Assembly (NCBI RefSeq): GCF_002211305.1
Contig: NZ_LOKW01000005.1
Location: 1-64,000 of the forward strand
Direction: 5' to 3'
DNA length: 64,000 nucleotides
Origin: Rhizobium sp. R634
GTDB lineage: Bacteria > Pseudomonadota > Alphaproteobacteria > Rhizobiales > Rhizobiaceae
Below the pieces are notes generated by a model, which was not told the origin of the DNA, made no database searches, and saw only the letters and a program-made list of their open reading frames with translations. Of the stretch, positions 35,085 through 43,909 are shown one piece after another (the first letter of the stretch is position 1; the number at the start of each line of letters is the position of its first letter). The translations under genes were made by a program, and so were the position numbers.

Positions 35085-35558
35085 TCAGCGATGGATCGGA
35101 TCGATCCAGGGGACGTCTTCCGGCTTTTCCACCGGCTCGATATCGAGATTGACGACGACGGGTTCCTGGCCTGAGCGAACGAGCACGCATTCCAGCGTCT
35201 CGTCGCGGCTGGCGTTGATCTCTTGATGGGGCACATAGGGCGGGACATAGATGAAATCGCCGGGGCCGGCCTCGGCGGTAAATTCCAGATGCTCGCCCCA
35301 GCGCATGCGGGCCTTGCCCTTGACCACGTAGATGATGCTTTCGAGATCGCCGTGATGGTGGGCTCCGGTCTTGGCATTGGCATGGATCGTCACCGTGCCG
35401 GCCCAGATCTTCTCGGCGCCGGCGCGCGCATTGTTGATCGCGGTCGCACGGTTCATGCCCGGCGTCTGCGCGGTGTTCGGATCGAGCGAATTGCCGGGAA
35501 TGACCTTGACGCCATGTTCCCGCCAGTCGATGTGAGAATGCTCGTGGTCGCCGCTCAT
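35085..35558 (-). CDS. Single-domain cupin protein
   Basis: The 157-residue protein holds one cupin fold with metal ligands His67, His69, Glu73 in the first motif and His111 in the second (VPPYVPHQEIN). The N-terminus is His-rich (HEHSH). Members of this family are dioxygenases, isomerases or sugar-binding proteins; nothing here fixes the substrate. The start at 35558 was chosen because upstream codons do not look like protein. It is divergent from the AhpD-like gene across 87 bases. Confidence 0.75.
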   Translation of the reverse strand: MSGDHEHSHIDWREHGVKVIPGNSLDPNTAQTPGMNRATAINNARAGAEKIWAGTVTIHANAKTGAHHHGDLESIIYVVKGKARMRWGEHLEFTAEAGPGDFIYVPPYVPHQEINASRDETLECVLVRSGQEPVVVNLDIEPVEKPEDVPWIDPIHR

Positions 35559-35645
35559 GCCTTGCCTTCGCCTTCGCTGTAAACAATCTAGGTGGGCGCC
35601 GCCCGGCGGCCAAGTGGATTTATCTTCAAGGAAAGCGTTCACCCG

Positions 35646-36182
35646 ATGAGCCATCTCCCGCAGATCGATTACGACACCGCTTCGCTAGAGGTTCGCGCGG
35701 CGCATGATGAAGAAATCAGGCTGCGCGGGCGCATGACCAACATGAAGCGAACGCTCCTCCATTCGCCGGTCGCCCATCGCATCTATGCCGAGTGGTTCAC
35801 GTTGCGGGCCGAGCTCGATCCTGTCATCAGCGACCGGGAAATCTGGATCTTCTCACATGCGATCTCGAAGGCGGCGAACTCGAAAATCGCCGTCACCTTC
35901 TTTCGCCGGGCGCTGATCGGCAAGGGTTTCGATCCCGATGCGCTGGAGCTTTCGGAAACGGAGACACTGCTCGACGCATTCGGCAGGGCTGTTGTCACCG
36001 ATTCCAACGCCGTTCCGGCTGATCTCTGGGCCAAGCTGAAGGAGCGCTACGACACCAAGGTGCTCGTCGATCTCGTCGCGTTTGCCGGCATCATGCTGGC
36101 GACCGCCGTCTTCAACAATATCGTCGAGGTCGAGTTTGATCCCGAACTCGAGGCCTTCGCAGAAGGCGCCAATTCGAGCTAG
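35646..36182 (+). CDS. AhpD/carboxymuconolactone decarboxylase-like protein
   Basis: The 178-residue all-helical protein has the family feel (RTLLHSPVAHRIY early, REIWIFSHAISKAANSKIA later). It contains no cysteine at all, so the CxxC redox centre of AhpD is absent and peroxidase-partner activity is unlikely. The function is unknown. Its stop TAG shares the four bases CTAG with the stop of the converging TIM-barrel gene. Confidence 0.6.
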   Translation: MSHLPQIDYDTASLEVRAAHDEEIRLRGRMTNMKRTLLHSPVAHRIYAEWFTLRAELDPVISDREIWIFSHAISKAANSKIAVTFFRRALIGKGFDPDALELSETETLLDAFGRAVVTDSNAVPADLWAKLKERYDTKVLVDLVAFAGIMLATAVFNNIVEVEFDPELEAFAEGANSS

Positions 36183-36949
36183 CCGCCGAGCGAGGCGATC
36201 GCGGCTTTGACGGCGTCCGCACCGGACCTGGTCGGACGGTATTCCAGGCCGACGGCACCGTCATAGCCGTTGGCGAAGATCCAGTTGAGGCGGTGGGCGA
36301 GGTCGATGCCGCCGGAGCCCGGTTCGTTGCGGCCGGGATGATCGGCGATATGGACGTGGAAGACACGGTCGAGACGGCCGTCGAGCACCTCTTCGGTGCG
36401 TTCGTCCATCACGGCGGAATGGTAGATGTCGTAGACGATGCCGATCTCGGGGCGGGCGACGTCATCGACGATATCGAGCCCTTCGCGGGTCGAGGCGAGG
36501 AAATAGCCGATATGGTCGATACGGGTGTTGAGCGGTTCTACGCCGAGGCGCACGCCGCTGCCTTCGAGGAGGTCGGCGCCGGCTTTCAGCGTTTCGGTGA
36601 GCGACTGGCGCTGCTCTTCGCGGCTGAGGCCCGGGAGGTCGTCTCCCGCCTGGGCGATCAGCACCGGTGCGCCGAGACGCCTGGCGACGGCAGCGGATTC
36701 GTCAAGGCCCTTGAGCCAGGCCTGCCGGTTGGCGGCGTCGGTCAGCGCGATCATCGGTTCGGCAACGAGGCTGGTGATGGCAAGCCCGGTTTCATCAAGC
36801 GCCGCCTCGATCGCGTCGAGGTCCTTGTCGGTCCAGCGCCAGAACTCGACCGCCGTCACGCCGCCGGCATGGGCGCGGCGGATGCGATCGGGAAAACTGT
36901 CGCCTTCTTCGGCAAACAGCCACTCTACGCAGGCTGAATAACGTCGCAT
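36179..36949 (-). CDS. Hydroxypyruvate-isomerase-like TIM barrel
   Basis: The 256-residue protein is of the sugar-phosphate isomerase/AP-endonuclease-2 fold. It resembles E. coli Hyi in order and spacing: EPLNT, YDIYH, HIADHPGRNEPGSG and LEYRP supply the metal ligands and active-site Glu residues. Candidate reactions are hydroxypyruvate/tartronate-semialdehyde or ketose epimerisation or isomerisation. The start at 36949 follows GGAG. It is divergent from an SDR dehydrogenase, which could act on the same carbon compound. Confidence 0.78.
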   Translation of the reverse strand: MRRYSACVEWLFAEEGDSFPDRIRRAHAGGVTAVEFWRWTDKDLDAIEAALDETGLAITSLVAEPMIALTDAANRQAWLKGLDESAAVARRLGAPVLIAQAGDDLPGLSREEQRQSLTETLKAGADLLEGSGVRLGVEPLNTRIDHIGYFLASTREGLDIVDDVARPEIGIVYDIYHSAVMDERTEEVLDGRLDRVFHVHIADHPGRNEPGSGGIDLAHRLNWIFANGYDGAVGLEYRPTRSGADAVKAAIASLGG

Positions 36950-37077
36950 GAAACATCTCCCATCAATCGATGCAGACATGCGCCAGATCGGAGCCTGCCG
37001 CAAGGCTTGACGCCCGGATTCATTGGCGGAACACTCGCCCCATCGGGCCGGGCTCGCCGGCGCTTGTGGAGGAAGAT

Positions 37078-37866
37078 ATGGATCTCGGATTGAAGGGAAA
37101 GATCGCAGTCATCACGGGTGCATCGGTCGGCATCGGCCTGGCGATTGCCGAGGGGCTGGCGGCTGAGGGCACTGATCTCGTGCTCGCCGCGCGCGGCGGT
37201 GAGCGGCTGGAGGCGGAAGCCGCCCGTATTGCCGAGAAATACGGTGTCAGCGCCACCGCCGTTGCCGCCGATGTGGCGACGGCAGCGGGAACGGAGGCGA
37301 TCATAGCGGCGGCCGCAGAGAAAGGCGGCGCCGATATCCTCATCAACAATGCCGGCACCGGATCCAACGAGACGGTGATGGAGGCGCCGGACGAGAAGTG
37401 GCAGGCCTATTGGGACCTGCACGTGATGGCGGCCGTGCGGCTGGCACGCGGGATCGCGCCGCAAATGAAGAAACGCGGCGGCGGGGTGATCCTGCACAAT
37501 GCCTCGATCTGCGCCGTCCAGCCGCTCTGGTACGAGCCGATCTACAATGTCAGCAAATCGGCGCTGATGATGTTTTCCAAGACGCTATCGACCGAGCTCA
37601 TCCCGGACAACATCCGCGTCAATTGCATCAATCCCGGCCTGATCCTGACGCCGGACTGGATCAAGACTGCCAAGCAGCTGACGGCCGAAAGCGGCGGCAA
37701 CTGGGAAGGCTATCTGCAGAGCGTCGCCAACGAGCATGCCGCCTCCAAACGTTTCGGCACGCCGGAGGAGCTGGCGAACGTCTTCGTCTTCCTGAGTTCG
37801 GAGCGGGCGAGCTACTGCATCGGCTCGACCTATTTCGTCGATGGCGGCATGCTGAAGACGATCTGA
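37078..37866 (+). CDS. Short-chain dehydrogenase/reductase
   Basis: The 262-residue classical SDR has TGASVGIG (13-20) for the cofactor, NNAG (90-93), Ser143 region, and catalytic Tyr156-x3-Lys160 (YNVSK). Basic residues at the end of strand 2 (AARGGERLE) suggest NADP(H), tentatively. It could oxidise or reduce a sugar or hydroxyacid with the neighbouring isomerase. The start at 37078 follows GAGGAA. Confidence 0.8.
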   Translation: MDLGLKGKIAVITGASVGIGLAIAEGLAAEGTDLVLAARGGERLEAEAARIAEKYGVSATAVAADVATAAGTEAIIAAAAEKGGADILINNAGTGSNETVMEAPDEKWQAYWDLHVMAAVRLARGIAPQMKKRGGGVILHNASICAVQPLWYEPIYNVSKSALMMFSKTLSTELIPDNIRVNCINPGLILTPDWIKTAKQLTAESGGNWEGYLQSVANEHAASKRFGTPEELANVFVFLSSERASYCIGSTYFVDGGMLKTI

Positions 37867-37963
37867 CAAAGCAGCGCGGGCGGCAGGACCGGGGCTGCAA
37901 TCGAGCGGCGGCCGGAATGTCGCCGCGCAGCCGCCGGAAGGGTAGGCAGACGTTGCCAATATA

Positions 37964-37980
37964 AGCTATAAATAATAGCT
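37964..37980. promoter_or_regulatory. Inverted repeat upstream of Rrf2-family gene
   Basis: AGCTAT (37964-37969) and ATAGCT (37975-37980) form a perfect 6-bp inverted repeat around AAATA, about 80 bases before the rrf2-like start in an AT-rich promoter zone. Rrf2 regulators commonly bind such dyads and control themselves, so it is a candidate operator. Confidence 0.4.
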
Positions 37981-38062
37981 ATTTTGTTGTATGTTCACGC
38001 TTTTGACGCTATTTGCCTGCTATTATCAGGGTGAATACTGCGATTTCCACAGGGCGACGACG

Positions 38063-38527
38063 ATGCTGACGAAAAAGGGAAAATACGGGCTGAAGGCGCT
38101 GGTCGATCTGGCGCGGCTGGCGCCCGGAGAAACCGCCTTCATCAATGACATCGCGTCACGCAACAATATCCCGAAGAAGTTTCTCGACACGATCCTGCTC
38201 GAACTGCGCAATGTCGGCATCCTGCGCTCGAAGAAGGGACCGGGCGGCGGCTATTCCCTGTCGCGGCCGGCCTCCGAAATCCGTATCGGCCATGTCATCC
38301 GCACATTGGACGGCCCCTTGGCGCCGATCCGCTGTGCCAGCCGCACGGCTTTCGAGGCCTGCGACGACTGTGCCGATCCGGAAACCTGTCAGGTGCGGCG
38401 CTCGATGACCGATGTCCGAGACGCGATCGCCGCCATTCTCGACAATATGAGTCTCGAACAATTCGTGTCCGGCGGCGGCCGCATCGAAGGCGACAAAGAG
38501 GAATTTCCGATCTCCGCCGCCAGCTGA
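38063..38527 (+). CDS. Rrf2-family transcription regulator
   Basis: The 154-residue protein has an N-terminal winged helix (MLTKKGKYGLKALVDLA, then LDTILLELRNVGIL) with the GGGYSLSRP wing typical of Rrf2. Cysteines at 91, 100, 103 and 109 could hold an iron-sulfur cluster or act as a thiol sensor, though the spacing differs from IscR. It converges on an SfnB-like flavoprotein gene. Possible roles are redox, iron or sulfur sensing. The start at 38063 follows AGGGCGA. Confidence 0.8.
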   Translation: MLTKKGKYGLKALVDLARLAPGETAFINDIASRNNIPKKFLDTILLELRNVGILRSKKGPGGGYSLSRPASEIRIGHVIRTLDGPLAPIRCASRTAFEACDDCADPETCQVRRSMTDVRDAIAAILDNMSLEQFVSGGGRIEGDKEEFPISAAS

Positions 38528-38539
38528 GATCTCGTCGCT

Positions 38540-39664
38540 TCAAGCCTCGCCCAGCTTCGCCATATGGCCGCCGGCTGTCCGCAGCAGCTTGTCTCGCGGC
38601 AGCGACAGCGCGTGGATGCGGGCATTGCGCCAATGGCGGTCGAGGTTGAGCCCGATGCCCGCCGATATTTCCCCTGCAAGTTCGAAGAGCGCATTTGCAG
38701 TGCCGAGCGCGGTATCGCCGGCCAGAATTGCGGCAGCCGAGGCGGAGAAATGCGCATCCGCGATAGCGGCCTCCACCGAATTGACCTGGGCGATATCGAG
38801 CTTGCGGCCGGCCCGCTCCAGCGCTGCCGCGGTCATTTCGATGCGGACGGCGTGCTGGCCGAGCGGCGTTAGGACGGCGCTGTGATCGCCGATCGCGCTT
38901 AGCAGGTCGCTCCATGCGGCGCGCGCGATGCCGAGGCTGACGCCGGCCTTGAGCAGCAAGCCAAGCGAGATGTCTGTCGAATATTCGGAGGCGGGGGCGG
39001 GCGCAATCGCATCGGCATTGACATGGAGTTCGGCGACGATCGCCGTCGCCGATCCATTGGTGCGCTGGCCGAAGCCATCCCAATTATCGACCACCTGAAC
39101 ATTGTCGTCGCCGCAAGCCAGGTAGAGCGTGACCGGACGGCTGGGCGGGGCGGTGGCGGCAGCGGCGATCCAGTCGGCGAAGAGAATGCCGGGCGCTTGA
39201 TGCGTGCGCCCGCTCGCACGGTAGCCCGGGCCTTCGGCCGTCAGGTCGGTGCCGTCAGCGAAGGCGGTTGCCGCGAAGCGGTCGCCGAGCAGCACGCGGG
39301 CAAACAGCGACGTCCTGAGATCCTCGGAGGCTTGGGTGCGGATGGTTTCCAGCACGCAGAAATGATTTCCCAGCGCCTCGCCGATCGAGGCATCGCCTTC
39401 GGCGATGATCGCAACGATCTCGGCGAGCAGGGCGTTCGACACGTCGAGCCCTTCATATTCGGGCGGAACGGTGATCGCTGTCAGTCCCGATGCCGACAAC
39501 GCGTCGAGCTCGGCATGCGGCAGGATGCGGTTGACATCGCGTTCGCTCGCCTGACGCCGGAATGCGGCGGCGAGATCGCGGGCCGTGAATATCGCCTCCT
39601 CTTCGCTTTCGATGCGGTGCGCGGGAGGCCTGAGGCTATCATGAAACTGCGATACCGTTCCCAT
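38540..39664 (-). CDS. Acyl-CoA dehydrogenase-fold flavoprotein (SfnB/DszC-like)
   Basis: The 374-residue protein follows the acyl-CoA dehydrogenase plan: N-terminal helical domain, middle beta domain (TAFADGTDLTAEG) and C-terminal helical bundle. Sequence features (RNARIHALSLPRDKLLR near the end, VPPEYEGLD early) place it with SfnB/DszC-type flavin monooxygenases used for sulfur scavenging from organosulfur compounds rather than fatty-acid oxidation. The start at 39664 follows AGGAAG. It is convergent with the Rrf2 regulator. Confidence 0.72.
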   Translation of the reverse strand: MGTVSQFHDSLRPPAHRIESEEEAIFTARDLAAAFRRQASERDVNRILPHAELDALSASGLTAITVPPEYEGLDVSNALLAEIVAIIAEGDASIGEALGNHFCVLETIRTQASEDLRTSLFARVLLGDRFAATAFADGTDLTAEGPGYRASGRTHQAPGILFADWIAAAATAPPSRPVTLYLACGDDNVQVVDNWDGFGQRTNGSATAIVAELHVNADAIAPAPASEYSTDISLGLLLKAGVSLGIARAAWSDLLSAIGDHSAVLTPLGQHAVRIEMTAAALERAGRKLDIAQVNSVEAAIADAHFSASAAAILAGDTALGTANALFELAGEISAGIGLNLDRHWRNARIHALSLPRDKLLRTAGGHMAKLGEA

Positions 39665-39803
39665 CGGTCACTCTTCCTCGATGGCTACAGGAGTGAGGGA
39701 TTGATCCTCGAATGATAAGGCCGGTTTTTCCAAGAAACCCGAAAGCTTTGAATTTTCTTACCAACTTGATCGCCTTGTCCTCCGCCCTAGTTTGGGTCAA
39801 TGA

Positions 39804-39850
39804 GAGCATGACGTGGAAACGTGTGAGCGGTTTCGGACGACATCATGCTT
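39804..39850. repeat. Rhizobial intergenic palindromic repeat
   Basis: GAGCATGACGT (39804-39814) and ACATCATGCTT (39840-39850) are imperfect inverted ends, 9 of 11 complementary, around a core with GTGTGAGCGG and TTTCGGACG. I recognise this arrangement as a short palindromic element that recurs between genes in Rhizobium chromosomes. The recurrence is from memory; only one copy is in this window. Confidence 0.5.
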
Positions 39851-39876
39851 GAACTCCTAACTGAGAAGAGGATTTA

Positions 39877-39903
39877 GATTTTAGGCCGCCCCGACCTAAA
39901 ATC
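39877..39903. repeat. Perfect 9-bp inverted repeat beside the palindrome
   Basis: GATTTTAGG (39877-39885) pairs with CCTAAAATC (39895-39903) around a 9-base GC-rich centre, 32 bases before the phosphatase start. It may belong to the same repeat family as 39804-39850, or act on the phosphatase message. Confidence 0.5.
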
Positions 39904-39934
39904 ATCCTGTTCCGGGGCTAATCTGATCGGAAAA

Positions 39935-40714
39935 ATGATGAGCGACTCTCTCGCCCGCGACAGCGAGGTTTCTAAAATGGGGCGCCAGCAGAGACCGCGT
40001 CTGACGCTTGAGATTGCCGATATCCCAACCTATGCGGTCGGCGATATTCATGGCCGCTATGACCTGCTTGTCAAAGCCGAGGAGGCTATCCTGCGCGATG
40101 GCGCACAGCTGCCGGGACGCAAGCTGATCGTGATGCTCGGCGATTACATCGACCGCGGCCCGGAGTCGGCGCAGGTCATCAGTCATTTGATGGATCCGCT
40201 GTCCGACGATTTCGAGCGCATCTGCCTTGCCGGCAATCATGAAATCGCGATGCTCGATTATATCGACGGCTGGGCGTCCTATGACGACTGGATGCGCATG
40301 GGGTCTGCGGAACTGCTGAAGTCCTATGGCCTCGATCCTGAGCATCTGCCGCTGATCTTCCCATCCGGCGCGAAACTCGACGCCTTCATCCGCCATTCGC
40401 TGCCGCACACGCATATCGATTTCATGCGGGCGATGCCGGTGATGCTGGACACGCCCGATGTGCTCTTCGTGCATGCCGGCATCGATCCGACCGTGCCGCT
40501 TGCCGCGCAAACGGACGAGGACCTGGTTCTCATCCGCCATCGCTTTCTCGAAAGCAGGGTGCCCCTGCCGAAGCTCGTCGTCCATGGCCATACGCCGAAC
40601 GATGAGCCCGAGATCCGGCCGAGGCGGCTCAATCTGGACACGCGCGCCTTTCGCAGCGGCAAGCTCACCGTCGCCCGCTTCTGGCGGGGTCGGGTGCATC
40701 TGTTTTCCACCTGA
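39935..40714 (+). CDS. PP1-like serine/threonine protein phosphatase
   Basis: The 259-residue metallophosphatase has the full signature: GDIHG (36-40), GDYIDRG (69-75), GNHE (100-103), FVHAGID and HGHT. These bind two metals and hydrolyse phosphomonoesters, usually on protein Ser/Thr; ApaH-like nucleotide activity is an alternative. No partner kinase is nearby. The gene stands alone between the SfnB-like gene and the RND operon. Confidence 0.82.
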   Translation: MMSDSLARDSEVSKMGRQQRPRLTLEIADIPTYAVGDIHGRYDLLVKAEEAILRDGAQLPGRKLIVMLGDYIDRGPESAQVISHLMDPLSDDFERICLAGNHEIAMLDYIDGWASYDDWMRMGSAELLKSYGLDPEHLPLIFPSGAKLDAFIRHSLPHTHIDFMRAMPVMLDTPDVLFVHAGIDPTVPLAAQTDEDLVLIRHRFLESRVPLPKLVVHGHTPNDEPEIRPRRLNLDTRAFRSGKLTVARFWRGRVHLFST

Positions 40715-40723
40715 CCCGTCGTT

Positions 40724-43700
40724 TTAGACGGTCTCTCTTTCAACCGGCACCGCCTCGACCGGCGTTTCGGTCGGCCGGGTGCGGCGCCGGCCGCGCAGCA
40801 CGACGTAGAAGACCGGCGTCAGGAACAGGCCGAAGAGCGTCACGCCGAGCATGCCCGAGAAGACGGCGGTGCCGAGCGACTGGCGCATTTCGGCGCCGGG
40901 ACCGGTAGCGATGGCAAGCGGCAGAACGCCGAAGATGAAGGCGAAGGCCGTCATCAGGATCGGGCGCAGGCGAAGGTGGCTGGCCTCGATAGCGGCCTCC
41001 ACCGGCGATTTGCCTTCCTCTTCCGCCTGTCTTGCGAATTCGACGATCAGAATGGCGTTCTTGGCCGCAAGGCCGATCAGCACGATCAGGCCGATCTGAG
41101 TCAGCACGTTGTTGTCCATTCCTCTCAGCGAGACCCCGATCAGCGCGGCGAGAACCGCGAGCGGGACGATGAGAATGATCGCCAGCGGCAAGACCCAGCT
41201 TTCATATTGAGCTGCCAAGGCCAGGAAGACGAAAATGACGGAGAGGGCGAAGATATAGACGGCGGTGTTGCCGGTATGGGTCTCCTGATAGGCGAGTTCC
41301 GTCCATTCGAAGGTCGTTCCCGGCGGCAGGATCTTGGCTGCCAGTTCCTCCATCTTCTTCAGCGCATCGCCCGTCGAAGTGCCGGGCGTCGGGTTGCCCT
41401 GAAGCGGCACCGAGACATACATGTTGTAGCGCTGGACGAGGGCAGGGCCGCTGGAATCCTGGATATCCATCAGCGTTCCGAGCGGCACCAGCGCGCCGGT
41501 CGCCGAGCGGACCTTCAGGGCGAGGATGTCTTCCCTGTCCATGCGGTATTGCCGGTCGGCTTGGGCGCGAACCTGGTAGACACGGCCGAACGCGTTGAAA
41601 TCGTTGACGTAGGCCACGCCGAGATTGATCGAAAGCGCGTTGAAGATGTTGGGGATCGGCACGTTCAGGAAGCGCGCCTTGTCACGATCGATCGACAGGA
41701 AATATTGCGGGCTCGCATCGGAGAAAGTCGTAAAGACGCCGGTCAGCCCGTCGGTCGTTGCCGCCGCCCCCATCATCTGGCGGGCCAGGCCGAGCACGCG
41801 CGTCATGTCGGGGTTTTCAAGATCGGAAATCTGCATCTTGAAGCCGCCGGAATTGCCGACGCCGCGCACGGAGGGCGGCGGGATGGCGATGATGAAGGCC
41901 TCCTGGATGCTTTGCAGCTTGCCGAAGAGTTCGCCGATGATCTTGTTGGCGTTGTCTCCCTCCTCCTCGCGCTCGGCGAAGGATTTGAAAGGAACGAAGA
42001 CGACGCCGGAATTCGAGGCATTGGTGAATGTCGCCCCGCTGAAGCCGGCGAATTGCACGGCGTTGCCGACGCCGGGCACGGTTCGGGCGATGTCGCCGAC
42101 CCGTTTGACGACGGCATCGGTGCGCGCAAGCGAGGCGCCATCGGGAAGCTGGACGACGACGATCGCGTAGCCCTGGTCCATGGTCGGGATGAAGCCCGAG
42201 GGAACTTTGGTGCTCATGTACCAGGTCGCGCCGATAAGGCCGGCGAAGGCGAGCATCGAGCAGGTTAATCCCACCCAGCTGCTGACCAGGTGCCGGACGG
42301 TCCAGGAATAGCCGGAACTCATCCGGTCGAAACCACGGTTGAAGCCGTTTGCAAGGCCGCTTCCTAGCCGTGACGCGATGCTCTTACGCTTTCCTTCGTG
42401 GTCGTGGGGTTTCAGCAATATACCGGCAAGAGCAGGCGAAAGCGTCAGCGAGTTCAGCGCCGATATCGCGGTGGTGACGGCGATCGTGACCGCAAACTGC
42501 CTGTAGAACTGGCCCGAGATGCCGGGGATGAAGGCTGTCGGCACGAAGACTGCGATCAGCACCAGGGAGATGGCGATGACCGCGGTTCCCACTTCATCCA
42601 TGGTGACGTGAGAGGCCTCTTTCGGCGTCATGCCGCGCGCCAGATTGCGCTCGACGTTTTCCACCACCACGATCGCGTCGTCGACGACAATGCCGATCGC
42701 CAGCACGAGGCCGAAAAGTGTCAGCATGTTCAGCGAAAAGCCGAAGGCCAGGAGCACGGCGAAGGTGCCGATCAGCGAAACGGGAATGGCGACGATCGGT
42801 ATGATCGCGGTCCGCCAGGATTGCAGGAAGACGAGGACGACGATCGCCACCAGGAGGGCCGCTTCGGCGATGGTTTTATAGACCTCGTTGATCGAGGCCG
42901 AGATGAATTCGGTCGTATCGTAGACGATGCGATATTCCAGACCTTCCGGGAAGTTCTGGGAAATATCCTTCATGATCGTCTGAACCTGATGGGCGGTGTC
43001 GAGGGCGTTGGTGCCCGGCCGGGCGAAAATGCCAAGCGCAACAGCGGGATCGTTGTTGAGGTAGCTGTTGGTGACGTAGTCCTGCGCGCCGAGTTCGATA
43101 CGGGCGACATCCTGCAACTGCACGAGCCGGCCGGCGCCCGTCGATTTGACGATGACGTAGCGGAATTCGCGGGCGTCGGAAAAGCGTCCGTCGGTTCGCA
43201 CCGTATATTCGAAGGCATTCCTGCCGGTCACCGGCGGCGCGCCGATCTTGCCGCCGGAAACCTGGACGTTCTGGTCTCTCAAGGCGGAGACCACGTCGTC
43301 CGATGTCATGCCGTAGGCGGAGAGTTTTTCCGGGTCCAGCCAGATGCGCATCGAATATTGCCGCTCACCGAAAAGCTGCACGTCGCCGACGCCGTCGAGG
43401 CGGACGAGCACGTCGCGAATGCGGTTGCGGGCGTAGTTCGAAACGTAAAGCTGGTCATAGCGATGCGACGGCGACAGGAGGTGCACCACCATCATCAGGT
43501 CGGGCGAGCTTTTGTCCGTCGTCACGCCCAGCCGCTGGACTTCCTCGGGAAGACGGGGGAGCGCGATCGACACGCGGTTCTGGACGAGCACCTGGACTTT
43601 GTCGAGGTCGGTGCCGAGCTTGAAGGTGATCGTCAGCGACATCGCGCCGTCGGCGCTGGAATAGGAGGACATGTAGAGCATGTCTTCGACGCCGTTGATC

Positions 43701-43909
43701 TGCTGTTCCAGCGGCGTCGAGACGGTGTCGGCGATGGTCTGCGGGTCGGCGCCCGGATAGGAGGTGCGCACGACGATGGTGGGCGGCGCGATCTCCGGAT
43801 ATTGGGAGACCGGCAGCTGCGTATAGGCGATGCCGCCGACGACGAGGAAGAGGATCGAGATGACGGCCGCGAAAATCGGCCGATCCACGAAGAAGTGTGC
43901 AAATCTCAT
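40724..43909 (-). CDS. RND-family multidrug efflux pump (HAE1, AcrB-like)
   Basis: The 1061-residue inner-membrane transporter has two sets of six helices and two large periplasmic loops. The proton-relay Asp pair is present in GIVVDDAIVVVENVERN (helix 4), and the N-terminus FFVDRPIFAAVISILFLVVG is typical. It exports hydrophobic or amphiphilic compounds together with the adaptor encoded just upstream, which it overlaps by four bases. No outer-membrane factor is encoded here, so a TolC homologue elsewhere is needed. Confidence 0.9.
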   Translation of the reverse strand: MRFAHFFVDRPIFAAVISILFLVVGGIAYTQLPVSQYPEIAPPTIVVRTSYPGADPQTIADTVSTPLEQQINGVEDMLYMSSYSSADGAMSLTITFKLGTDLDKVQVLVQNRVSIALPRLPEEVQRLGVTTDKSSPDLMMVVHLLSPSHRYDQLYVSNYARNRIRDVLVRLDGVGDVQLFGERQYSMRIWLDPEKLSAYGMTSDDVVSALRDQNVQVSGGKIGAPPVTGRNAFEYTVRTDGRFSDAREFRYVIVKSTGAGRLVQLQDVARIELGAQDYVTNSYLNNDPAVALGIFARPGTNALDTAHQVQTIMKDISQNFPEGLEYRIVYDTTEFISASINEVYKTIAEAALLVAIVVLVFLQSWRTAIIPIVAIPVSLIGTFAVLLAFGFSLNMLTLFGLVLAIGIVVDDAIVVVENVERNLARGMTPKEASHVTMDEVGTAVIAISLVLIAVFVPTAFIPGISGQFYRQFAVTIAVTTAISALNSLTLSPALAGILLKPHDHEGKRKSIASRLGSGLANGFNRGFDRMSSGYSWTVRHLVSSWVGLTCSMLAFAGLIGATWYMSTKVPSGFIPTMDQGYAIVVVQLPDGASLARTDAVVKRVGDIARTVPGVGNAVQFAGFSGATFTNASNSGVVFVPFKSFAEREEEGDNANKIIGELFGKLQSIQEAFIIAIPPPSVRGVGNSGGFKMQISDLENPDMTRVLGLARQMMGAAATTDGLTGVFTTFSDASPQYFLSIDRDKARFLNVPIPNIFNALSINLGVAYVNDFNAFGRVYQVRAQADRQYRMDREDILALKVRSATGALVPLGTLMDIQDSSGPALVQRYNMYVSVPLQGNPTPGTSTGDALKKMEELAAKILPPGTTFEWTELAYQETHTGNTAVYIFALSVIFVFLALAAQYESWVLPLAIILIVPLAVLAALIGVSLRGMDNNVLTQIGLIVLIGLAAKNAILIVEFARQAEEEGKSPVEAAIEASHLRLRPILMTAFAFIFGVLPLAIATGPGAEMRQSLGTAVFSGMLGVTLFGLFLTPVFYVVLRGRRRTRPTETPVEAVPVERETV

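Noticed and set aside
40711..40735. Weak hairpin between the converging phosphatase and RND genes
   Set aside because: A 5-bp stem (CCGTC/GACGG) overlapping coding ends without a proper T run; insufficient for a terminator call.
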